Source: an uncultured Duganella sp. (GTDB lineage Bacteria > Pseudomonadota > Gammaproteobacteria > Burkholderiales > Burkholderiaceae). From it: a DNA stretch of 5,098 bases. Below are positions 1 to 4,999 of this stretch, one piece after another. Location of the stretch: positions 1 to 5,098 of the forward strand of contig CAMLRG010000286.1 in assembly GCA_946482335.1 (NCBI GenBank), written 5' to 3'. A program made the position numbers and the translations under genes. Every line of letters starts with the position of its first letter. Position 1 is the stretch's first letter. The notes under the pieces are model-generated. The model was not told the origin of the DNA and did not search any database. It was given only the letters and a program-made list of their open reading frames with translations.

Positions 1-19
1 TCTGCGACGGCTGCGGACT

Positions 20-45
20 GGGGTCTGACCCTTGGGTCTGACCCC
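20..45. repeat. Double GGGTCTGACCC dyad downstream of rlmB
   Basis: Two near-identical 12-base units, GGGGTCTGACCC (20-31) and GGGTCTGACCCC (34-45), are separated by TT. Each unit is an imperfect palindrome (GGGTC, one central base, GACCC). The pair can also fold as one larger hairpin, because GGGGTC at the left end complements GACCCC at the right end. The array starts about 30 bp past the rlmB stop codon. On the rlmB strand it could form a strong GC-rich hairpin, but no T-tract follows, so a classical intrinsic terminator is not supported. It may protect or define the 3' end of the mRNA, or bind a protein. From memory, similar GGGGTCAGACCCC units are scattered through intergenic DNA of Massilia-like genomes; this was not checked. 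Confidence 0.7.
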
Positions 46-74
46 GCCTTACCGGTTTTCTGCCTTACCGGTTT
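46..74. repeat. Tandem 13-bp direct repeat at the rlmB 3' end
   Basis: The 13-mer GCCTTACCGGTTT occurs at 46-58 and again at 62-74, a 16-bp period. Both copies contain the palindrome ACCGGT. The second copy touches the last base of the rlmB stop codon, and the first abuts the GGGTCTGACCC dyad, so the whole 3' flank of rlmB is made of short repeats. The function is unknown; local slippage duplication is a simple explanation. Confidence 0.6.
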
Positions 75-820
75 CAGCCTTCGCGTGCAATCCGCTGGCG
101 GCGCGCCTCGTACAGGCAAACACCCGAAGCCACCGACACGTTCAGCGACTCGACGGAACCGAACATCGGAATCGACACCAGCACATCGCAGGTTTCGCGC
201 GTCAGGCGGCGCATGCCCTCGCCTTCCGAGCCCATCACGATCGCGGTCGCGCCCGTGTAATCGCCTTCATACAGCCCCTTCTCGCCATCATCCGAAGTGC
301 CGATCAGCCAGATATCGCGTTCCTTCAGCTCGCGCAAGGTGCGCGCCAGATTGGTCACGGTAATGTAAGGCACGGTCTCGGCCGCCCCGGAAGCCACCTT
401 GGCCGCGGTCGCGTTCAAGCCCACCGAACGGTCCTTCGGCGCGATCACCGCATGCGCCCCGGCACCGTCGGCCACCCGCAGGCATGCGCCCAGGTTGTGC
501 GGATCGGTAATGCCATCCAGGACCAGCAGCAGCGGCGGGCCTTCCACCGCATCCAGCAGCTCATCCAGGTTGCGCGCCAGCGCCAGCTGGGACGCAAACG
601 CGATCACGCCCTGGTGGCGGCGCGTGCCGACGATCTTGTCGAGGCGTTCGGATTCCACCGGCATCACGCGCACGCCGGCTGCCTTGGCATGGGCGATCAA
701 GTCCTTCATGCGGCGGTCGTCGCGCGCATGGTCGACGAAGATTTCTTCGACGCTGGAGGCTTCGTGGCGCAGGCGCGAGGTGACGGCGTGGAAGCCGAAA
801 ATCATTTTGTTCTTGGACAT
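74..820 (-). CDS. rlmB: 23S rRNA (guanosine-2251-2'-O)-methyltransferase RlmB
   Basis: The product is a SpoU/TrmH-class (SPOUT, trefoil-knot) methyltransferase. In characterised RlmB it uses S-adenosylmethionine to methylate the ribose of G2251 in the peptidyl-transferase P loop of 23S rRNA, acting in the cytosol as a homodimer. The protein is 248 residues; E. coli RlmB is 243. Residues about 4-75 form the L30e-like RNA-binding domain, with IFGFHAV near the start. All three SpoU motifs are intact: motif 1 [18 protein letters not shown] at 101-118 (Asn109, Arg115), motif 2 [10 protein letters not shown] at 194-203 (Glu199), and motif 3 [17 protein letters not shown] at 215-231 (Asn227). The start is the ATG at 820, giving [17 protein letters not shown] 12 bp upstream lies in a terminator T-tract and is unlikely. 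A weak GAG at 828-830 could serve as ribosome binding site. The gene follows rnr by 45 bp, the usual rnr-rlmB order, but an intrinsic terminator separates them. Confidence 0.96.
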   Translation of the reverse strand: MSKNKMIFGFHAVTSRLRHEASSVEEIFVDHARDDRRMKDLIAHAKAAGVRVMPVESERLDKIVGTRRHQGVIAFASQLALARNLDELLDAVEGPPLLLVLDGITDPHNLGACLRVADGAGAHAVIAPKDRSVGLNATAAKVASGAAETVPYITVTNLARTLRELKERDIWLIGTSDDGEKGLYEGDYTGATAIVMGSEGEGMRRLTRETCDVLVSIPMFGSVESLNVSVASGVCLYEARRQRIAREG

Positions 821-830
821 CGTAGTTCTC

Positions 831-858
831 AAAAAAGTTCCGGCGCCGAAGCGCCGGA
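831..858 (-). terminator. Intrinsic terminator between rnr and rlmB
   Basis: Read on the minus strand, CCGGCGC pairs perfectly with GCGCCGG around a TTCG tetraloop (840-857). One extra T-A pair closes the base (858/839). AAC and then six T's follow at 831-836. A stable C(UUCG)G loop, a 7-8 bp GC stem and a U-tract make this a textbook Rho-independent terminator for rnr transcripts. It begins 7 nt after the rnr stop codon and ends 10 nt before the rlmB ATG, so it sits against the rlmB ribosome-binding region. Confidence 0.88.
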
Positions 859-865
859 TGGGTGC

Positions 866-3409
866 TTATCGTTTCTTCTTGGCCTTGGCGGCCTTGGTGA
901 CGCGCTTGGCGGCCGCTTTGGGCTTGGCCTTCGGCTTGGCGGCCTTGCGTGCCGCTGGTGCAGGCGGCGTGTAGGCTGGTGCCGCCTTGCCGCGCTTGGC
1001 CGGCACGCGGGTCGGCGCTTCGTCGCGAGACGATACGGTCGGCGCGGCTGCGCGTGCCGCTTTGCGCTTGCGCGCCACGGCCGGGCTCTCGTCCTCGTCG
1101 AAGCTGTCGAAATCGCCGAAGGAACCCAGCAAGCCGCCGCCTTTACGCGCCGCCTTCTTGCCTTGCGGCGGCAGCATGGAGGTTTCGCTTTCGGCCAGGC
1201 GCAAGTCGATCTTGCGCGATTCCAGGTCCACGCGCACCACCTGCACATTGACGCGGCCGGTCAGCTGGTAACGCTTGCCGGTGCGTTCGCCGCGCAATTC
1301 ATGGCGCGCCTCGTCGTATTCGAAGAAGTCGGCACCCAGGTCGGTGATGTGCACCAGGCCTTCGACGAACAACTGGTCGAGCTGCACGAAGATACCGAAC
1401 GTGGTCACGCCGGTGATGATGCCACTGAATTCCTCGCCCAGCTTGTCCTGCATGAAGTAGCACTTCAGCCAGGCTTCCACGTCGCGCGACGCTTCGTCGG
1501 CACGGCGCTCGTTGGCCGAGCAGTGCACGCCCAGCGCATCCCAGATGGTCAGGTCGCCCTTGGGTTTCTGCTCGCGGCCTTCCTGCTTGTCCTTCAACTG
1601 CTGGCGGCGCTGCGCGTTCGAAATCGTGGTGTTCAGCACCGACTTGTCGCCGATCTTCGGCTCATATTTCTTGCCCGCCAAGATCGCCTTGATGGCGCGG
1701 TGCGTCAGCAAGTCCGGATAGCGGCGGATCGGGCTGGTGAAGTGGGCATAGGCTTCGTACGCCAGGCCGAAGTGGCCGATATTGTCCGGGCTGTAGACCG
1801 CCTGCTGCATCGAGCGCAGCAGCATGGTTTGCAGCAGTTGCGCATCCGGACGCTCCTTGATCTTCTTCATCAGCTCCGCGTAATCGCGCGCTACCGGCGT
1901 ATCACCGCCGCCCAGCGACAGGCCGAGCTGCTTGAGGAAGTCGCGCACCTGCGTCAGCTTTTCCTTGGTCGGGCTGGCGTGGATGCGGTAAGTGCCGGGG
2001 TGCTTGTGGCGCAGCAGCAGGTCCGCCGCGCACACGTTGGCGGCCAGCATGCACTCTTCGATCAGCTTGTGCGCATCGTTACGGGTGCGCGGGATGATCT
2101 TCTCGATCTTGCCGGTCGGGTTGCAGACGATATAGGTTTCGGTGGTTTCGAAATCGATCGCACCGCGCTCCTGGCGCGACTTCTGCAGCGCATGGTAGAC
2201 GTCGTACAGGTTCTGCAGGTGCGGCACGATTTCCGCGCGACGCGCCGCTTCCGGCCCCTTGGTGTTGCCCAGGATGGCCGCCACTTCGGTATAGGTCAGG
2301 CGCGCGGCCGAGTGGATCACGGCCGGGTAGAACTGGTACGCCTTCAACTCGCCTTGCGCGGTGATCACGGCATCGCACACCAGGGTCAGGCGGTCGACGC
2401 GCGGGTTCAGCGAGCACAGGCCGTTGGACAGTTTTTCCGGCAGCATCGGGATCACGCGGCGCGGGAAATAGACCGAGGTGCTGCGCTCGAGGGCGTCACC
2501 GTCCAGGCCATCGTTCGGCTTGACGTAATGCGACACGTCGGCGATCGCCACAATCAGGCGGTAAGCCTTGCTGCGGCCGACTTTCACCGGTTCGCAATAC
2601 ACGGCATCGTCGAAGTCGCGCGCATCTTCGCCGTCGATGGTCACCAGCGGCACGTCGCGCAAGTCCACGCGCTCGCCCCAGTCCGATTCCTTCACCACGT
2701 CCGGCAGCTTGGCGGCCTGCTTCAGCGCCGCATCGGAGAAGATATGCGGCACGCCGAATTTGCGCACCGCAATTTCGATCTCCATGCCAGGATCGTCCAT
2801 ATCGCCCAGCACTTCGACGATCTTGCCCGACGGCTGCTTGAAGCGGCCCGGCTGTTCGGTCAATTCGACGCTGACGATCTGGCCCGACTTGGCCTTGCCG
2901 ACCGCGCCCTGCACCAGGATATCCTGGCTGATGCGCTTGTCTTCCGGCGCCACCACCCACACGCCGTTTTCCTTCAGCAGGCGGCCGATGATATGGGTAG
3001 TGCCGCGCTGCACGACTTCGACGATGGTGCCTTCCGGGCGGCCACGGCGGTCATAGCCGATGACGCGCGCCAGTACCTTGTCGCCGTGCAGGACTTTCTG
3101 CATTTCGCGCTCGGCCAGGAACAAGTCTTCTCCCGGCTCGTCCGGAATCAGGAAACCGTAGCCGTCGCGGTGGCTCGATACGCGGCCGGCGATGAATTCG
3201 GAATGGTCCGCCAGCACGTAAAAACCGCCGGTGTCGGAGCGGATCTGGCCGTCACGCTCCATGGCGTTCAGGCGGCGCATCAGCACGGCGTGGGAATCGG
3301 CTTTGACTTTCAGCGACAGCGCCAGCGTGCGCAAGTCGAGCGGCGCCTTGGCGCTGCGGAAGATGCCGAGAATCTCTTCGCGGCTGGGAATGATGTGAGT
3401 TGAGTTCAA
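866..3409 (-). CDS. rnr: Ribonuclease R (3'-5' exoribonuclease, RNB family)
   Basis: RNase R is a Mg2+-dependent processive 3'-to-5' exoribonuclease that degrades structured RNA, including rRNA, mRNA and tmRNA-tagged messages. From TTG 3409 the product has 847 residues (E. coli 813). The order is an N-terminal winged helix at about 7-70 (IPSREEILGIF), two cold-shock domains at about 72-225, and the RNB catalytic domain at about 245-580. The metal-binding motif TIDGEDARDFDDAVY carries Asp259, 265, 267 and 268, and HFTSPIRRYPDL lies at 556-567. An S1 domain follows at about 658-740, then a Lys/Ala/Pro-rich basic tail at about 746-847. No ATG precedes the winged helix. TTG 3409 starts just before IPSREE, as I recall for homologues. 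A TTG at 3466 would add 19 residues, but that stretch overlaps a likely promoter and a GGGGTCAG repeat. No clear Shine-Dalgarno precedes either TTG. rlmB follows downstream behind a terminator. Confidence 0.96.
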   Translation of the reverse strand: MNSTHIIPSREEILGIFRSAKAPLDLRTLALSLKVKADSHAVLMRRLNAMERDGQIRSDTGGFYVLADHSEFIAGRVSSHRDGYGFLIPDEPGEDLFLAEREMQKVLHGDKVLARVIGYDRRGRPEGTIVEVVQRGTTHIIGRLLKENGVWVVAPEDKRISQDILVQGAVGKAKSGQIVSVELTEQPGRFKQPSGKIVEVLGDMDDPGMEIEIAVRKFGVPHIFSDAALKQAAKLPDVVKESDWGERVDLRDVPLVTIDGEDARDFDDAVYCEPVKVGRSKAYRLIVAIADVSHYVKPNDGLDGDALERSTSVYFPRRVIPMLPEKLSNGLCSLNPRVDRLTLVCDAVITAQGELKAYQFYPAVIHSAARLTYTEVAAILGNTKGPEAARRAEIVPHLQNLYDVYHALQKSRQERGAIDFETTETYIVCNPTGKIEKIIPRTRNDAHKLIEECMLAANVCAADLLLRHKHPGTYRIHASPTKEKLTQVRDFLKQLGLSLGGGDTPVARDYAELMKKIKERPDAQLLQTMLLRSMQQAVYSPDNIGHFGLAYEAYAHFTSPIRRYPDLLTHRAIKAILAGKKYEPKIGDKSVLNTTISNAQRRQQLKDKQEGREQKPKGDLTIWDALGVHCSANERRADEASRDVEAWLKCYFMQDKLGEEFSGIITGVTTFGIFVQLDQLFVEGLVHITDLGADFFEYDEARHELRGERTGKRYQLTGRVNVQVVRVDLESRKIDLRLAESETSMLPPQGKKAARKGGGLLGSFGDFDSFDEDESPAVARKRKAARAAAPTVSSRDEAPTRVPAKRGKAAPAYTPPAPAARKAAKPKAKPKAAAKRVTKAAKAKKKR

Positions 3410-3412
3410 AAG

Positions 3413-3420
3413 GGGGTCAG
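3413..3420. repeat. GGGGTCAG half-dyad in the rnr leader
   Basis: GGGGTCAG lies 3 bp upstream of the proposed rnr TTG start. It matches the left part of the dyads seen downstream of rlmB at 20-45 when those are read on the minus strand (GGGGTCAGACCC). The right half is replaced by TAATC here, so only half the palindrome remains. It could be a degenerate copy or a chance match. Confidence 0.35.
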
Positions 3421-3440
3421 TAATCTTATTATTGGTTGGT

Positions 3441-3469
3441 AGTGTAACAGGAAGGGCCGCGCACAAAAA
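3441..3469 (-). promoter_or_regulatory. Possible rnr promoter (extended -10)
   Basis: On the minus strand TACACT (3441-3446) is preceded by TGT, which gives an extended -10 (TGnTACACT). TTTTTG at 3464-3469 lies 17 bp upstream as a poor -35. The predicted transcript start is near 3434, about 25 nt before the TTG at 3409. This placement favours TTG 3409 over TTG 3466 as the rnr start, because the latter would lie upstream of the transcript. The assignment is inferred from sequence only. Confidence 0.42.
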
Positions 3470-3484
3470 TCTTTCGGAGACCCT

Positions 3485-3512
3485 TTGACAACGGCAGAGT
3501 TTCCTCTATAAT
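3485..3512 (+). promoter_or_regulatory. Perfect-consensus sigma70 promoter for tRNA-Leu copy 1
   Basis: TTGACA (3485-3490) and TATAAT (3507-3512) are separated by 16 bp. Both hexamers match the sigma70 consensus exactly. The predicted start is near 3519. Nothing else is encoded before the tRNA at 3620, so this is the best candidate for the tRNA promoter. It implies a leader of about 100 nt, to be removed by RNase P. It is divergent from rnr, roughly 40 bp from the putative rnr -10. Confidence 0.85.
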
Positions 3513-3519
3513 TCTGGCT

Positions 3520-3535
3520 CCCGCAGCGATGCGGG
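3520..3535 (+). other. GNRA-capped hairpin at the 5' end of the tRNA leader
   Basis: CCCGCA (3520-3525) pairs perfectly with TGCGGG (3530-3535) around the tetraloop GCGA, a GNRA-type loop. It begins at or next to the predicted transcription start, so the primary transcript should carry a stable hairpin at its extreme 5' end. The rest of the leader (3536-3619) shows only weak pairing, for example GAGTT (3542-3546) with AACTC (3583-3587). I see no credible coding region in it. Confidence 0.6.
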
Positions 3536-3619
3536 ATCGGCGAGTTGATGTGCAGCGTGGAATGAAAGTTCATCTGGCGCAAAACTCACCAAAGCAGTAT
3601 CATAGCAGATGTTGTATAT

Positions 3620-3704
3620 GCCCACGTGGCGGAATTGGTAGACGCGCATGGTTCAGGTCCATGTGCCGCGAGGTGTGGGGGTTCGAGTCCCTCCGTGGGC
3701 ACCA
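3620..3704 (+). tRNA. tRNA-Leu (anticodon CAG), copy 1
   Basis: This 85-nt class II tRNA reads CUG leucine codons. The acceptor stem GCCCACG (3620-3626) pairs with CGTGGGC (3694-3700). A 3-bp D stem GCG/CGC encloses a loop with GG. The anticodon stem CATGG/CCATG (3647-3651, 3659-3663) holds the loop TTCAGGT, with anticodon CAG at 3654-3656. A long variable arm (about 3664-3676) is typical of Leu/Ser tRNAs. The T arm has GGGGG/CCCTC and the loop TTCGAGT. The discriminator is A3701, as expected for leucine, and CCA is encoded at 3702-3704. It has a dedicated promoter upstream and a terminator immediately downstream. An identical second copy lies 1,382 bp further on. Confidence 0.97.
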
Positions 3705-3716
3705 AAAATTCCGCAG

Positions 3717-3744
3717 AAAAGCCGCTGATTTCAGCGGCTTTTTT
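3717..3744 (+). terminator. Intrinsic terminator of tRNA-Leu copy 1
   Basis: GCCGCTG (3721-3727) pairs with CAGCGGC (3732-3738) around ATTT, and six T's follow at 3739-3744. AAAA immediately before the stem can pair with the T's, so it may also act on the opposite strand. It lies 12 nt after the encoded CCA and should separate the tRNA transcript from the protease gene. Confidence 0.9.
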
Positions 3745-3866
3745 GTTTTCGCGCGTCGGCTGGGTTGACACAGCCATTCAAGCCTTGGGCGCCCTGCCCT
3801 TGCCCCGCCTTCCCGCGCACAGTTTTTGCGGCTTCTTCCATACCCATCCATCCGAAGGAGTCCGCC
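3745..3866 (+). other. Leader of the protease gene, no clear promoter
   Basis: This stretch between the tRNA terminator and the protease ATG is GC-rich. A perfect -35-like TTGACA occurs at 3765-3770, but GGCGCC lies at the -10 distance, so a standard sigma70 promoter is not supported. The only clear signal is the ribosome binding site AAGGAG at 3855-3860, 6 nt before the ATG. The gene may depend on an activator, another sigma factor, or read-through from the tRNA promoter. Confidence 0.5.
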
Positions 3867-4937
3867 ATGAAAACACTGCTCGCCGGCATGCTGCTGGCAG
3901 CCAGTACGGCTTCCGCAGCGCCGGTATTCCAATTCAATTTCGTCCCCGGCACCTCGGTCCAGGCCCAGCAAGGCTTCCAGGCCGCCGCCGCGCGCTGGTC
4001 AAGTTTGCTGAGTGACAATGTGACGGTTAATTTGACGGTCGGCTTCAATTCGCTGGGCGGCGGCATCCTCGGCCAGGCCGCCTCGGCCCAGGACCTCCAC
4101 AGCTACGCCACCGTGCGCGCCGCCCTCGCCAGCGACGCCACCTCCGCCGCCGATGCCACGGCCGTGGCCAACCTGCCGGGCGGCAGCACATTCGGCATGC
4201 TGATCAACCGCACCGCCAACAGCCCGCACGGCGCCGGCAGCGCCACGCCCTATCTCGACAACGATGACGATGCCAATAACCATCTGCTGTTCATCGCCAA
4301 TGCGGAAGCCAAGGCCCTCGGCCTGGCCGTGACGCCGCAAACCCTGCAAGGCTGCATCGGCAATTGCGACGGCTTCATCCAGTTCAACAGCGATTTCAAT
4401 TTCGACTTCGACCCGGGCAATGGCACCAATGCCAATGCCTTCGACTTCATCGGCATCGCGGCGCATGAAATCGGTCACGTGCTGGGCTTCATCAGCGGCG
4501 TCGACATCCTTGACTTCAACTCGCCGCCGCTCAACGGCCCCTTCAGCGACAACCAGTTCACCTACGTCTCCACGCTGGACCTGTTCCGCTATTCCGCCGC
4601 CAGCGCCTCGCAAGGCGTGATCGACTGGACCGCCGACACGCGCGCCAAGTATTTTTCCCTTGATGGCAGCACAGTGGGGCCGGAATTTTCCACCGGCGTG
4701 AATTTCGGCGATGGCCGCCAGGCCAGCCACTGGAAGGACGATCTGTTCATCGGCCTGATGGATCCGACCGCCGGTCTGGGCGAAACCCTGCACATCACCG
4801 GCAACGACCTGCTGGCCATGGACGCCATCGGCTGGGACGTCGCCGCCATTCCGGAACCGTCCGGCTGGGCCATGCTGGCGGCGGGTTTGCTGCTCCTGGC
4901 GGCGCGCCAGCGTGGCCGGTCCAACAAGCTTGCATAA
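3867..4937 (+). CDS. Secreted PEP-CTERM zinc metalloprotease, leishmanolysin-like
   Basis: This 356-residue protein is a probable exported zinc endopeptidase; the substrate is unknown. It starts at ATG 3867, 6 nt after AAGGAG, with a signal peptide MKTLLAGMLLAASTASA (likely cleavage after Ala17). The zinc motif HEIGHVLGF spans 200-208 (His200, Glu201, His204). No His follows at the usual short metzincin distance. Instead ASHWKDD (His288) and LMDP (Met298) resemble the distant third ligand and Met-turn of leishmanolysins (M8). The end of the domain is LLAMDAIGWDV. The C-terminus is a PEP-CTERM sorting signal: IPEP at 328-331, a hydrophobic helix at about 333-346, then RQRGR. Such signals are recognised by exosortases, often in exopolysaccharide-producing Gram-negatives; none is encoded here. 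Cys163 and Cys167 are the only cysteines. It resembles what I remember as the NCBIfam HExGHxLGF metalloprotease family (NF038122). It lies alone between two identical tRNA-Leu genes and ends in two consecutive TAA codons. Confidence 0.9.
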   Translation: MKTLLAGMLLAASTASAAPVFQFNFVPGTSVQAQQGFQAAAARWSSLLSDNVTVNLTVGFNSLGGGILGQAASAQDLHSYATVRAALASDATSAADATAVANLPGGSTFGMLINRTANSPHGAGSATPYLDNDDDANNHLLFIANAEAKALGLAVTPQTLQGCIGNCDGFIQFNSDFNFDFDPGNGTNANAFDFIGIAAHEIGHVLGFISGVDILDFNSPPLNGPFSDNQFTYVSTLDLFRYSAASASQGVIDWTADTRAKYFSLDGSTVGPEFSTGVNFGDGRQASHWKDDLFIGLMDPTAGLGETLHITGNDLLAMDAIGWDVAAIPEPSGWAMLAAGLLLLAARQRGRSNKLA

Positions 4938-4942
4938 TAAAC

Positions 4943-4971
4943 TTGACCGCGGCGCGTCCGGCCATTACTAT
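4943..4971 (+). promoter_or_regulatory. Sigma70 promoter of tRNA-Leu copy 2
   Basis: TTGACC (4943-4948) and TACTAT (4966-4971) are 17 bp apart, each close to consensus. The GC-rich discriminator GCGTGCC follows, which is typical of stable-RNA promoters under stringent control (inference). The predicted start is near 4979, about 23 nt before the tRNA. The -35 begins only five bases after the protease stop codon, and no terminator separates the two. Confidence 0.75.
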
Positions 4972-4979
4972 GCGTGCCT

Positions 4980-4994
4980 CGTTGCAGAACAACG
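4980..4994 (+). other. Short hairpin at the 5' end of the tRNA copy 2 leader
   Basis: CGTTG (4980-4984) pairs with CAACG (4990-4994) around CAGAA. It starts at or one base after the predicted transcript start, the same position as the GNRA hairpin in the copy 1 leader, but the sequence is unrelated. No T-tract follows, so it is not a terminator for the protease gene. Confidence 0.4.
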
Positions 4995-4999
4995 CGACA

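Noticed and set aside
32..3403. An 1,123-codon open frame on the plus strand running antisense through rlmB, the terminator and most of rnr
   Set aside because: It is rich in His, Arg, Gln and Ala with no recognisable domain, has no ribosome binding site, and is fully explained by GC-rich codon bias of the two real minus-strand genes.
3542..3591. A degenerate tRNA or tRNA-like element in the copy 1 leader (GAGTT pairing with AACTC, followed by ACCA)
   Set aside because: Only five acceptor-like pairs form, no D, anticodon or T arm can be built, and the match to CCA is probably chance.
3529..3768. Short open frames crossing tRNA-Leu copy 1
   Set aside because: They read through the tRNA and its terminator hairpin in several frames and have no independent coding evidence.
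3765..3793. TTGACA at 3765-3770 as a protease promoter
   Set aside because: The sequence at the -10 distance is GC-only (GGCGCC), with no TATAAT-like hexamer at 16-18 bp.
3765..3866. A 34-codon upstream extension of the protease from the in-frame TTG at 3765
   Set aside because: The ATG at 3867 has AAGGAG at the right distance and starts a clean signal peptide. The extension is Pro/Cys-rich and would bury that signal.
3999..4793. A 264-codon minus-strand open frame inside the protease gene
   Set aside because: Low-complexity Gly/Ala/Val/Glu composition mirroring the codons of the plus-strand gene, which itself has a signal peptide, zinc motif, sorting signal and good ribosome binding site.
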